Origin: JALHST01 sp963798435
GTDB taxonomy: Bacteria > Bacteroidota > Bacteroidia > Flavobacteriales > Flavobacteriaceae
Assembly: GCA_963798435.1 (NCBI GenBank)
Contig: CAWCTF010000004.1
Coordinates: 1,342,182 to 1,406,181 of the forward strand
Direction: 5' to 3'
Length of the DNA stretch: 64,000 nucleotides
Each line of letters opens with the position of its first letter. Position 1 is the first letter of the stretch. Shown piece by piece: positions 26,855 through 36,381 of the stretch. Made by a program: the position numbers and the translations under genes. Under the pieces are notes generated by a model. It made no database searches, was not told the origin of the DNA, and saw only the letters and a list, made by a program, of their open reading frames with translations.

Positions 26855-27967
26855 TTAATTCATTTTAACGACCGCCTTTACATTATTCGCCTTGATCGAA
26901 TCTTCAAAGGCTTGCGTGATATGCTCAAAGTCATATAGGTCGATATAGTGGGCAGCAGGAAATACCCCGGTGACCATCAATTTTTGGGCTACCCTGTAAT
27001 CTTCCCTGCAAGATCCCATAGATCCGCGCATGTTCAAGGAAGTCCTTGTCAAGTGGGTAGCGTTTATGGCCACCTCCGACGGATACGTGGCAATAACACA
27101 GATATCGCCTTCGGGTCGCACCACTGATAACGCCTCGGAGAGCACTTGGGGTACCCCGGAACATTCAATGAGGAGATCAATTTGACCCTTTGTTCCAAAT
27201 GGGATTCCCTGGGCATCCTTAATACCGCGTGCCAATTGGGTAGCCAAACTTTGGTCTGGTGAAACTTCGATTGTCAGAAATCCTCGTTCTTGGGCCTTTT
27301 TTAATCGAATATCCCGATCATGGGCGATACCGGTAATGGCTACACGAGCCCCGGCGGCGCGTGCCAATTCGGCCGACATCAAGCCGATGATGCCACAGCC
27401 GGTCACTACCACATCTTGTCCCGGTTTGATAGCACATTTGTTTTGCAGGGCATTTACGATAATCGATAGCGGTTCTACCAAGGCACCTTGCTCCGGGGTC
27501 AGGCCTTCCATCAAGTGAACTACGCGATCCGATTCTAGGACTACCTGCTGACCAAAGCCGCCATTTCTATGAAAACCGATAATTTGCTTTGTTGGACATA
27601 AGTTCCATTTTGAAATACTGCATGCCGGACATTCCTCGTCCCGACACCCCAACATGGCCAAAGGGGTAAAAATATCCCCGACTTTAAGGTCGCCGTGGTC
27701 GCCGGGACCTAATTCTAAAACTTCGGCACTAAATTCATGGCCAATAACACGGGGCCGCGCTACCCAATCAAAATTCGATTTGCCGATGGTTGCACTATTG
27801 TCAGATCCGCAAATTCCTGTATAGAGGGTCTTAGCCAAGATTTCCCCTTCTTTTAATTGTGGCATTTCCATTACGGTTACCGCCGCGTTCCGTGTGACCG
27901 ATCCCTCCGATCCCGGATAAATTTTTTCGCGTCCCTGAAGGCAAAAGCCTTTAATCGATTCCTGCAT
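26855..27967 (-). CDS. Zinc-dependent alcohol dehydrogenase (MDR family)
   Basis: A 370-residue medium-chain dehydrogenase. Catalytic zinc ligands appear in LYTGICGSDNS and VIGHEFSAEV; the structural zinc lobe is GCRDEECPACSISKWNLC; the coenzyme site is VVVTGCGIIGLMSAELAR. It resembles threonine/sorbitol/glucose dehydrogenases. It precedes DUF1059, the epimerase and the Gfo/Idh gene on the same strand, with a 58-base gap. It probably oxidises a sugar or polyol in the cytoplasm. Confidence 0.87.
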   Translation of the reverse strand: MQESIKGFCLQGREKIYPGSEGSVTRNAAVTVMEMPQLKEGEILAKTLYTGICGSDNSATIGKSNFDWVARPRVIGHEFSAEVLELGPGDHGDLKVGDIFTPLAMLGCRDEECPACSISKWNLCPTKQIIGFHRNGGFGQQVVLESDRVVHLMEGLTPEQGALVEPLSIIVNALQNKCAIKPGQDVVVTGCGIIGLMSAELARAAGARVAITGIAHDRDIRLKKAQERGFLTIEVSPDQSLATQLARGIKDAQGIPFGTKGQIDLLIECSGVPQVLSEALSVVRPEGDICVIATYPSEVAINATHLTRTSLNMRGSMGSCREDYRVAQKLMVTGVFPAAHYIDLYDFEHITQAFEDSIKANNVKAVVKMN

Positions 27968-28027
27968 TATTTTCTTTTATGTTTGGTTATTGGGTTACTG
28001 GGTTATTACTTTATTGGAAATACGAAT

Positions 28028-28202
28028 GTGTTATTCTAAACTTCGTACCTCTTACTTCGTACCTCTTACTTCTGACTTCGCACTTCGCTCTTCGTACCTC
28101 GTGATGATGACCCTGCAAACTGTTCAAAGTTCAATGTTCAATGTTCAATGTTGACCGATCATTGATTGCTGCCCACTGCTCGCTGCCAACTGCTTACTGT
28201 TA
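28028..28202. repeat. Modular intergenic repeat (GTGTTATTCTAAA, CTTCGTAC words, TTCAATG words)
   Basis: The element opens with GTGTTATTCTAAA (28028-28040). It continues with short near-tandem words (CTTCGTACCTCTTACTTCGTAC and variants, 28041-28100), then TTCAATG three times in a row (28130-28150), then ACTGC-rich words. The same modules occur at 29384-29465 and, inverted, at 32907-33121. No gene is visible. Confidence 0.7.
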
Positions 28203-29361
28203 TCACTGCCACTTCACCCCCGTGTCCTGCCAGCTTCTTGATTTGGCCGAATTCAATACGGCCTCGCATACCTTTTGGGTTTCCTGCGCCTCCTGAAACG
28301 TTGGCGAGCAGGGTGTACCATCTTCCAAACTTTTTATAAAGTCGGCTATTTGATGCACGAAACTATGCTCATAGCCTATTGATAGTCCGGGTACCCACCA
28401 TTTATCCATATAAGGATGGTCCCCATCGGTCACATGGATCGAACGCCAACCCCGTTCACTACTCTCGTCCCGATGATCAAAATACTCTAGTCGGTTCAGA
28501 TCGTGCAGATCCCATTTTATGGAAGCGTGTTCCCCGTTTATTTCGAAGGTGTATAAGGCTTTGTGGCCCCGGGCATAGCGTGTCGATTCAAAAACACCTA
28601 AGGAACCATTGTCAAAATGACAATGGAAGATACAGGCATCGTCTATTTCAACCTTTTGTTTCTTGCCAGATCCAGTATGCAGCCGTTCCTTGATAAACGT
28701 TTCGGTCATCGCCGAAACATCCTTGATGCCTCCATTCAACCACATGGCCGTATCGATGCAATGGGCTAAAAGATTCTCCGGTAACCCCGGAGCCAGCAGC
28801 GTCGTTGTCTAAACGCCATAGCCCTTCCCCTCCTTGAGGAAGTTCAGGACTGATGGTCCAATCCTGTAGAAAGTTCGCGCGATAGTGGAATATTTTGCCC
28901 AATTTGCCCGCGTCGATCAATTGTTTGGCCAAGGTGACCGCGGGAAGTCGCCGGTAATTGTAGTATACCGTATTCTTTACCTTTGATTTTGCTACGGCAT
29001 CGACCATGCCTTGCGCTTCGGCTACGGTTCGTGCCAGGGGTTTTTCACACAAGATCATTTTTCCGGCTAGGGCGGCGGCGATTGCGATTTCGGCGTGTAC
29101 GTTGTTCGGGGTACAGATATCGATGGCATCGATATCATCGCGGTCGATTACCTTTCTCCAATCGGTCTCATAGGATTCAAAGCCCCATTGTTCGGCAAAG
29201 GCCTTTACCCGTTCTTCATTTCTGGCACAGACGGCCTTTAAGACCGGGCGATAGTTTAGGTCGGGAAAAAAATCATTTACCCGTTTATACGCGTTTGTAT
29301 GGGTACGTCCCATAAATCCGTAGCCTATCAAGCCGATCCGTAATTGTTTTTTATTTGACAT
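28203..29361 (-). CDS. Gfo/Idh/MocA family oxidoreductase (one frameshift near 28,776)
   Basis: The N-terminal part (29361 down to about 28,776) has the Rossmann start RIGLIGYGFMGRTHTNAY, ICTPNNVHAEIAIAA and the hallmark KMILCEKPLART. The reading then changes: one extra base in the CTCC tract at 28774-28779 throws the frame off, while the neighbouring frame continues as LLAHCIDTAMWLNGG to a stop at 28203. Corrected length is about 385 residues. It is probably a cytoplasmic sugar dehydrogenase, paired with the TIM-barrel isomerase gene just upstream on the same strand. Confidence 0.83.
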
Positions 29362-29383
29362 GCTAGTTCTTCATTTATTGTTG

Positions 29384-29465
29384 TTACCTGAACACTGTTC
29401 AATGTTCACTGTTCACTGCCCACTTCCAACTTCGTACTTCGTATTTCCCACAGCCTACTGCCCAC
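29384..29465. repeat. Modular intergenic repeat, second copy
   Basis: An 82-base spacer made mostly of the words GTTCAATGTTCACTGTTCACTGCCCAC and CTTCGTACTTCGTA, shared with the elements at 28028-28202 and 32907-33121. It separates two genes on the same strand. Confidence 0.65.
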
Positions 29466-30509
29466 TTATTCCCGCCATCCATGAAGTTCCCGTACTTGGA
29501 TCATGGCGCCCAGCACGTCGTTCCAGGTTTGTTGACGTAGCATCACTTCATTCGGGAACATACAACCGTCCCAGCAAATATGTCGTAATTTTTTGGTCAA
29601 TTGGCCATTTTCATCCCGCAGCCAATGCCCTGCATCAACGGCAATATTCAATTTTCCGTTGGGGTCGGTGGCTTGGCAATGCCTCCCGGTCTTATCATGT
29701 GATCCGGCACCGAAGACGGTCCCATCGTTTTGGGCCACATGAAAATCGATGGTCCAAGGGCGCAAGGCGGCCGTCAAGGTTCGTAAACCTTCCGTCAAGG
29801 TCTCGCGGTCGTTCCAATCAAAGTCTTTGGGTAGGATGCGTTCATCGGGCTTGTTATAGCCCAAGAGGTACAATAAGGTATGCGCCATATCGGCCTGAAA
29901 GCCAATATTAGGACGGTCTACGGCCTCCAACGTATGCAACATGGTTTTCCATCCGTGCATTCCACCCCAGCATATTTCACCTTCTGCAGCCAATGATTCC
30001 CCATAATCGGCAGCCACATCGCAGGCTTCCCGAAAGGTCTGGGCAATCAGTTTTGTATTGGTTACGGGATCTTTGGCCCAACTTTCTGGATCCACCGACG
30101 AATCGATGCGGACGACGCCATTGGGCCGAATCCCCAATTCTCGCAATCGTTGACCAATTTTACAGGCTTTTTGAACCTGGGAGACAAACTGCCTGCGATC
30201 TTCTTTTGATCCCATGGCCGATCCCCCACCGGTACCCGCCCAAATCGGGGCGACCAAACTTCCGATTTCCAGATTTTTAGAGCGGGCCTTATCGACCATT
30301 TTTTGTATCCCGTCCTCGTTTGAATCGATATCCATATGGGGATCGGCCAGAAATAGGTCGAATCCGTCAAACTTCACGCCGTTGACTTCTGCTTTTGCCG
30401 TAAGTTCGATCATGGTATCAATGTCAATGGGCGGCTCAGAATCGGGCCCCTTTCCAACCACTCCTGGCCATGAGGCATTATGGAGCTTTGGGTAATTGTT
30501 TTTTTGCAT
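29466..30509 (-). CDS. Sugar phosphate isomerase/epimerase-like TIM-barrel protein
   Basis: A 347-residue protein without a signal peptide. Barrel segments include GVKFDGFDLFLADPHMD, EGEICWGGMHGWKTML, NIGFQADMAHTLLYLLG and DAGHWLRDENG. It belongs to the xylose-isomerase-like/AP-endonuclease-2 superfamily. It is the first gene of the leftward unit before the Gfo/Idh/MocA oxidoreductase, an association often seen in pathways that work through keto-sugar intermediates. The reaction is not known. Confidence 0.78.
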   Translation of the reverse strand: MQKNNYPKLHNASWPGVVGKGPDSEPPIDIDTMIELTAKAEVNGVKFDGFDLFLADPHMDIDSNEDGIQKMVDKARSKNLEIGSLVAPIWAGTGGGSAMGSKEDRRQFVSQVQKACKIGQRLRELGIRPNGVVRIDSSVDPESWAKDPVTNTKLIAQTFREACDVAADYGESLAAEGEICWGGMHGWKTMLHTLEAVDRPNIGFQADMAHTLLYLLGYNKPDERILPKDFDWNDRETLTEGLRTLTAALRPWTIDFHVAQNDGTVFGAGSHDKTGRHCQATDPNGKLNIAVDAGHWLRDENGQLTKKLRHICWDGCMFPNEVMLRQQTWNDVLGAMIQVRELHGWRE

Positions 30510-30761
30510 GCGTCTAGAATTTTAGGATAAACCGGCACTAATTTGCGGCAGTTGAATCACCTAAATTAGCCAAAAATCAATTGATCGAAAACTTTTTAAG
30601 GAATTAAACCCATCCTTTTTTACGGACCAGCCTGCACTTTAACAAAATAATTATGAAAAGTTTAAAAAAAAGACGAACTTTTGGGGGAATTTCAAATGGC
30701 TTTTTATAAGTTCGACAATCCAAAATAAACGCAACCAACAATTTTCAAAACAATTTAAAAT
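30510..30761. promoter_or_regulatory. Divergent promoter region with a weak Bacteroidetes -7-like element
   Basis: A 252-base AT-rich spacer between the leftward isomerase gene and the rightward MFS gene. TAAGTTCG at 30707-30714 is one base off the Bacteroidetes -7 consensus TAnnTTTG, with a TTG at 30681-30683. That spacing (23 bases) is longer than usual, so the assignment is weak. Confidence 0.3.
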
Positions 30762-32046
30762 ATGGAAAATACCACTTCTACGTTGGCTCCAAATGCCAAC
30801 AGACTTTTTTACGCCAGTTGCTTTGCCTTAATTACGACCGCCTTTTCATTCAGTATACGGGCAGGAATACTTCCCCAATTGGGCGAGGAATTGAGTTTAC
30901 CGGCCGAACAATTGGGCTTTATCAACTCGATGTGGTTTGTAGGATTTCCCATTTCGATGGTTATCGGGGGGTTGATCTATCATAAAGTAGGGGGGAAGGC
31001 CATCATGCAATTTGCGTTCTTTGCCCATGCCCTTGGGATAATTCTTACCATTTATTCCGGGAGCTATATCGGTTTGCTGATTTCCACCTTGTTGATCGGT
31101 TTGGGCAACGGCTGTACCGAAGCTGCCTGTAACCCCATGATCGCCGATGCTTATCAAGGAACTAGAATGAGCAAGATGTTAAACCGGTTTCATATGTGGT
31201 TCCCTGGTGGAATTGCCATTGGAAGTGTGGTATCGAAGCTTATGACAGATGCAGGGATGGGTTGGGAAACGCAGATTTGGATAATCCTTATCCCGACCTT
31301 GATTTATGCGTATATATTTTTCGGCCAAGCATGGCCAAAAGCGAAAGATCCAGGAAGCGTGCCACGCTTAGGGGCAATTTTAAGGCCATGTTTTCCCCAT
31401 TTGTTTATTTTCATAATGGTATGTATGGCACTCACTGCGATTTCGGAATTTGGCCCGCAACCAATGGGTAGGGCTGATTCTTGCCAAAAGTGGTGCCTCA
31501 GCCCAATGATATTATTGGCCTTGGTAACGACAATAATGGCCGTCGCAAGATATTTCGGCGGCGAAATGGTGCACAAATTCGATCAAACAGGCGTTTTACT
31601 GGGATCGGCCTTATTGGCAGCAATCGGCATCTATCTGTTTAGTACCCAAACGGGATTCAATGGCGTACGTTGCGCAATATTTTTTGCTTTGGGTATCGCC
31701 TATTTTTGGCCCAATATGATTGGATTCATTGCTGACAAAATTCCGAAAAGCGGGGCCTTGGGGATGTCGATACTAGGTGCGGTGGGCATGTTTTCCCAAA
31801 CTCGATTTTCCAGCCCATTATCGGGGCATTGGATCGATACCGATAGGGCGGCGGCGGCTGCCAACGGGGACTTACAGGCGATGAGATTGAATTGGTTGCC
31901 GGCCAAGACAACGATGCGGAACCATGGTGCATGTTCCCAGGTAATTTTGATCGTACTCTTTACGATTCTTTATTTCTGGATGAAGAATAAAAGGAAGACC
32001 GATGCCGCCATGGCAGAAAGCGGATCTACCCGCCTCGGAACTCTAA
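30762..32046 (+). CDS. MFS sugar transporter (several local frameshifts)
   Basis: The N-terminal ~230 residues are a clear major facilitator: about 12 helices are expected, with LGFINSMWFVGFPISMVIGG and LLISTLLIGLGNGCTEAACNP. From 31,455 the reading alternates between frames. At 31455-31503 the neighbouring frame gives the sensible NQWVGLILAKSGAS. Around 31800-31840 it gives SIFQPIIG, and at 31870-31945 it gives GLTGDEIELVAGQ followed by repeated one-base slips. The continuous frame therefore survives only because insertions and deletions cancel. One more net slip would place a stop TAA at 32044-32046, just before the next gene's ATG. I read this as a normal ~430-residue transporter in error-rich sequence. 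Confidence 0.75.
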
Positions 32047-32066
32047 AAAATAAAAAGCCTTCTTTT

Positions 32067-32906
32067 ATGAAGATCGGAATGAACATGCTCCTCTGGACGA
32101 ACCACGTAACAGAGGAGCATTTTTCAATTGTAGATACCCTTAAACAAACCGGCTATGACGGAATTGAATTGTTTTTAGGGGAAGGAAGTGTGCCCCATTA
32201 TTCAAAATTGGGCACCCATTTCTCGAATATCGGGATGGGCGTTACCGCCGTGGCCAGTTTGGCACCCGAAGAGAATATTGCAAGTGGGGATGCGAAAATT
32301 CGTCAGGCCGGAATCGAGAAACTGAAATGGTCGATCGATGTGGCCGAAGCAGCCAATGTCGAGGTAATTTGTGGCCCTTTTCATTCTAGCTTCGCCTATT
32401 TTACAAGGCAACCGCCCACGCAGGATGAACGCAGTTGGAGCATTGAAATGTTACAAAAGGCCGCTGAGTATGCAGCCATGGCAAATATTATGCTAGCTCC
32501 GGAGGCATTAAATCGTTTTGAATGTTACCTCTACAATACGATGGCCGATCTTCGTACGTTGTCGGAAGCGGTGGGGCATCCTAATTTGGGGGCCATGTAT
32601 GATACGCATCATGCGAACATCGAGGAAAAAAACCAAGCGACGGCCATCAAGACGATTGCCCCCTATTTAAAACATGTGCACATCAGTGAGAACGATCGGG
32701 GAACCCCGGGCAGTGGGCAGGTGCATTGGGAGGAAGTCTTTCAGGCATTACAGGATATCAAATACGATGGTTGGCTGACCATCGAAGCCTTTAGCACGAT
32801 CATTCCCGAGTTTGCCAATGCCATCAATGTTTGGCGTGATTATTCCCCTGCGGAGGAAATTTATACTAAAGGATACCGCTTGATAAAAGAGGGAATGAAG
32901 CCTTAA
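32067..32906 (+). CDS. Hydroxypyruvate isomerase-like TIM-barrel sugar isomerase
   Basis: A 279-residue protein beginning at an internal ATG (MKIGMNMLLWTNHV), although the frame is open upstream into the transporter. The barrel shows GYDGIELFLGEG, VEVICGPFHSSFAYF, LAPEALNRFECYL, GAMYDTHHANIE, HVHISENDRGTPGSGQVHW and WLTIEAFST, the metal ligands and substrate loop of D-tagatose 3-epimerase/hydroxypyruvate isomerase-like enzymes. It is cytoplasmic. The apparent fusion to the MFS protein is most likely produced by indels upstream. Confidence 0.85.
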   Translation: MKIGMNMLLWTNHVTEEHFSIVDTLKQTGYDGIELFLGEGSVPHYSKLGTHFSNIGMGVTAVASLAPEENIASGDAKIRQAGIEKLKWSIDVAEAANVEVICGPFHSSFAYFTRQPPTQDERSWSIEMLQKAAEYAAMANIMLAPEALNRFECYLYNTMADLRTLSEAVGHPNLGAMYDTHHANIEEKNQATAIKTIAPYLKHVHISENDRGTPGSGQVHWEEVFQALQDIKYDGWLTIEAFSTIIPEFANAINVWRDYSPAEEIYTKGYRLIKEGMKP

Positions 32907-33121
32907 GTATGAAATTCGAAGTCGGAAGTACGAAGTTGGAAATACGAAATCAGAAGTTGGAAGTAGGAAATACAATCAGAAGTACGAAGTAGGAAATACG
33001 AAGGACAAAGTTCGTAAATTAAAAGACGACATTTTGAACATTGAACCGCATGCCCCTAGGACGTGATTCGTCCTTCGTCCTTCGTCTCTCGTACTTCGTA
33101 CTTTCAAATTTAGAATAACAC
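32907..33121. repeat. Modular intergenic repeat, inverted copy
   Basis: The left part (32908-33005) is a string of purine-rich words such as GAAGTACGAAGTTGGAAATACGAA. The right part (33065-33105) is the reverse type, TCGTCCTTCGTCTCTCGTACTTCG. It ends with TTTAGAATAACAC (33109-33121), the exact reverse complement of 28028-28040. The two halves could fold on each other. The ThuA gene starts eight bases further on. Confidence 0.7.
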
Positions 33122-33128
33122 CACGATT

Positions 33129-34235
33129 ATGAAACGCATATACTATCTGCTACTATTAGGTTCCTTAATTGCCTGTGGGCAAAAGACACAGAAGACAAAT
33201 GAACCAGTCAAACCAGAGGCCCCCAAGCAATGGCTGGTTTTTGAGGGGAAAGGAAAGGACGCTAAACAGATCGTCTTTATTTCGGGGGATGAAGAATACC
33301 GTTCGGAAGAGGCGCTACCCCAATTGGCCAAGATTATGGCCAGACAGGGTTTTAAATGTACCGTATTATTCGCCCAAAATCCGGCGAATCCAGGGATAAT
33401 CGATCCTAATTACGTAAAAAACATCCCAGGTTTGGAAGCGTTGAAAACCGCCGATCTCATGGTCATCTTCACCCGGTTTCGGGATTTGCCCGACGCACAA
33501 ATGCAGGTAATTGACGCTTATTTGAGCGCTGGGAAACCGGTTGTCGGGATACGAACGGCCACCCATGCCTTTAATTTTGAAGGCGATTCCCTTTCAGGGT
33601 ATGCCCACTACGGCAATGGGTATTCGGGTCCTAAAACTGACTGGACCGATGGTTTTGGGCGCTTGGTACTGGGTGAAAAATGGATCGCCCACCACGGGGA
33701 TCATAAGAACCAGAGTACACGTGGCATTATTTCGGAAGGGGCCAAATCGCATCCGATTACAAAGGGATTGGATGGGATTGACATCTGGGGTTCTACCGAT
33801 GTTTATGGGGTACGACTGCCCTTGCCCGGGGATAGTCAGCCGATTGTTTTAGGACAAGTCACGAATCGAGCAGGAGCATATGATGAAGCCGATGTTTTCT
33901 ATGGGATGAAACCTTCTGATCATGAGATAGCTGATAAAGATGAGGCAGGAAATTCCTTGAATGACCCCATGATGCCGATTGCGTGGACGAAGACCTATCG
34001 GGTACCGGGTGGAAAATCAGGGCGGGCCTTCACCTCGACAATTGGTGCTTCAAGTGACCTGTTGAACGAAGGGGTGCGCAAATTATTGGTCAACGGTATG
34101 TATTGGTCAATGGCCCTGCCGGTACCTGAAAAATCATCTGTAGAACGCGTCGGGGAATACCAACCTTCGGCCTATGGTTTTAAAACCGATGAATTCTGGC
34201 ATGAAAAGCAGTTGAAGGTGACCGATTTTGAATGA
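33129..34235 (+). CDS. ThuA-like domain lipoprotein
   Basis: A 368-residue protein with a lipoprotein signal (LLLLGSLIAC). The ThuA-like class I glutamine-amidotransferase-like fold is shown by IVFISGDEEYRSEEALPQLAKIM, DLMVIFTRFRDLPD, GKPVVGIRTATHAF, HHGDHKNQSTRG and the late RAFTSTIGAS. ThuA-like proteins occur in trehalose and other sugar-utilisation loci; several are linked to 3-keto-sugar metabolism. It is followed by the PIG-L gene 28 bases downstream and is probably periplasmic. Confidence 0.85.
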   Translation: MKRIYYLLLLGSLIACGQKTQKTNEPVKPEAPKQWLVFEGKGKDAKQIVFISGDEEYRSEEALPQLAKIMARQGFKCTVLFAQNPANPGIIDPNYVKNIPGLEALKTADLMVIFTRFRDLPDAQMQVIDAYLSAGKPVVGIRTATHAFNFEGDSLSGYAHYGNGYSGPKTDWTDGFGRLVLGEKWIAHHGDHKNQSTRGIISEGAKSHPITKGLDGIDIWGSTDVYGVRLPLPGDSQPIVLGQVTNRAGAYDEADVFYGMKPSDHEIADKDEAGNSLNDPMMPIAWTKTYRVPGGKSGRAFTSTIGASSDLLNEGVRKLLVNGMYWSMALPVPEKSSVERVGEYQPSAYGFKTDEFWHEKQLKVTDFE

Positions 34236-34263
34236 AACGAAACTTTAAATACATGAAGTACCT

Positions 34264-35107
34264 ATGAAAAACAAAAAATCGTACTGTAGAAATAGGATGC
34301 CAAAAGGGCTGAACTATGCGGTCTGGATGCTGGCGCTAATGATCATGATTTTCAAAATCGATACAGTAGTGGCACAAGGCGCGACGAAAGGGAAGGTATT
34401 GATGGCCATTTTTGCCCATCCTGACGACGAAATGACGGTAGGCCCCATGCTGGTTAAGTATGTTGAAGAAGGGGTGCAGGTGTATTTGGTGGTCTGTACC
34501 GATGGTCGCTATGGCACTAATGACTTTTCGGGTCTTGAAGGGGGCGAATCGCTCGTAAAAATAAGGAAGGCCGAAATGCAATGTGCCGCTGATGCCTTAG
34601 GCGTAACGCTTATCCACCTGAATTATCAAGATCAATTGCGGGCAGGGGAGGGGTACGATGGTCACGTACCACATGCCAAAGCCTTGATCCAGGAACTTGA
34701 ACAGATCATTTCTGATAAAAAACCTGATATTCTCGTCACTTGGGGTCCTGATGGGGGAACTACTCATATGGACCACAGATTGGTCGGCGCTTCGGTAACC
34801 CAACTATTTGTAAGCAAGGATTGGGAACAACCGTCAAAATTGTTTTTTGTGGAAACTCCTTCCGAATCTTATAGAAGACCCTGCGCAAAAAGTCTTGGCA
34901 GGGGTAGACGCTAAATATCTTAAGACCCATATCGCCTATTCGGAAGAAAATCTTGACAAGGCGATGGCGGCTTTGGCTTGCCATAAAAGCCAAATTAGGC
35001 CTGAAGATATCGCAAGTATCAAAGCATCCCGGCAAAAATCGGGCCTCCAAATTCACTTAAGGGAATTCGTTGGGCCTGAAAAAGAGCGGACGACCCTTTT
35101 TGAGTAG
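34264..35107 (+). CDS. PIG-L family deacetylase (one frameshift near 34,860)
   Basis: The N terminus has a signal-like segment (YAVWMLALMIMIFKI) and the family zinc motif AIFAHPDDEMTVGPML, followed by VCTDGRYGTND and the second zinc site GTTHMDHRLVGA. After LFFVE the frame fails near 34,855-34,865: the original frame stops at 34,914, while the adjacent frame continues NLIEDPAQKVLAGVDAKYL to 35,107. One base change gives about 280 residues. PIG-L enzymes remove N-acetyl groups from sugars such as GlcNAc-inositol. It is probably exported, and co-transcribed with the ThuA gene. Confidence 0.82.
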
Positions 35108-35129
35108 GAATATAACAAACGGTTCTACT

Positions 35130-35911
35130 GGCTCCTCCCTTTAGTTAAAGGGAGGTGGATTCCCGCCAAATTTGGCGGGAAGACGGAGGGTTTTGCCAGA
35201 AAACAAGAAACTGATCAAACAAAACTCCCCTTTCTCATCCGCCAGAAGGCGGACGATTCATTCCCCTCTTCAACTGAAGAGGGGAGCTGGATAGAAGGGA
35301 AATTAGAACTGGCTCCTCCCTTTTGGCAAAGGGAGGTGGATTCCCGCCAAATTTGGCGGGAAGACGGAGGGTTTTGCCAGAAAACAAGTAGCTGATCAAA
35401 CAAAACTCCCCTTTCTCATCCGCCAGAAGGCGGACGATTCATTCCCCTCTTCAACTGAAGAGGGGAGCTGGATAAGAAGGGAAATTAGAACAGGCACCTC
35501 CCTTTAGTTAAAGGGAGGTGGATTCCCGCCAAATTTGGCGGGAAGACGGAGGGTTTTGCCATGAAAGACGAACTAGCTTAACAAACCAAAACTCCCCTTT
35601 CTCCCGATTTCATCGGGATTCATTCCCCTCTTCAACTGAAGAGGGGAGCCAGACAAAAAGGGAAATTAGAACAGGCACCTCCCTTTAGTTAAAGGGAGGT
35701 GGATTCCCGCCAAATTTGGCGGGAAGACGGAGGGTTTTGCCAGAAATAAGTACTGATCAAACAAAACTCCCCTTTCTCATCCGCCAAAAGGCGGACGATT
35801 CATTCCCCTCTTCAACTGAAGAGGGGAGCCAAGTAATAGGGAAATCTGGAACTTGTTCCTCCCTTTTTTTAAGGGAGGTGACCCCCTTCAGGGGGGACGG
35901 AGGGATTTGCA
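35130..35911. repeat. Tandem array of ~181-bp palindrome-rich repeats, four full units and a partial fifth
   Basis: Units begin at 35130, 35311, 35493 and 35674, with a diverged partial unit from about 35854. Each unit holds in order a stem CCTCCCTTTAGTTAAAGGGAGG, a stem TCCCGCCAAATTTGGCGGGA, the words GACGGAGGGTTTTGCC and AAAACTCCCCTTTCTC, a third stem (ATCCGCCAGAAGGCGGA, replaced by CCCGATTTCATCGGG in unit 3), and a fourth stem CCCCTCTTCAACTGAAGAGGGG. Stem changes are often paired on both sides, which suggests the folded form is conserved. No open frame is convincing; a single relative lies at 20995-21361. Confidence 0.88.
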
Positions 35912-36381
35912 AAAGAAAAGCCTTTCGCTTTCTATAAACTACTAAAACCAGTTTTACAAAGAAACATTCCCTTTAAATACGCCTAATTTTTTTACTACAT
36001 ATACAATGGCATACTATTTTATCAGAATTTGCCGATTTTGAAGTACTTTTTTTAGCAAAAAGAAAAGGTAACGTAAGTTAAATGTTATGAAAACTTATGT
36101 TGTTATTCTTCAAAATAGATTTTACCGTTAATCGATCAGCCCTTAGATTTAAGCAGCTTGCAACTCATCGACAAAGTGTGTAGAACAACGAAATACCATA
36201 TCCTAGGAATTTAAATGAATTACCTTCACCGACGAAATGCACGAGGAAGTCCAGTGTTTTGTTCCCCCATAAATTTGCCACGTATATTGCTAGTTTTTTT
36301 ATTTGGACAAGGAGGGTTCAATAAAAGAGCAAATACCATGTATGCTTTAAATCTAAACAACCACCGTTGATAGACCAATAA
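35912..36381. other. AT-rich intergenic region upstream of the polysaccharide cluster
   Basis: No gene is visible in these 470 bases. TAAATTTG at 36270-36277 matches the Bacteroidetes -7 consensus TAnnTTTG, about 105 bases before the initiating transferase, but no well-placed -33 TTG goes with it. It probably carries the promoter and leader of the cluster. Confidence 0.4.

Noticed and set aside
28041..28110. CTTCGTAC word array as a minisatellite inside a gene
   Set aside because: It lies between the stop of one minus-strand gene and the start of another, and no frame through it has coding character.
30762..32906. Novel MFS-sugar isomerase fusion protein
   Set aside because: Local frame switching in the transporter part and a proper isomerase start at 32067 indicate that indels removed the stop.
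35130..35911. Possible CRISPR array
   Set aside because: The repeat unit is about 181 bp, palindromic throughout, with no unique spacers of constant size and no cas gene nearby.
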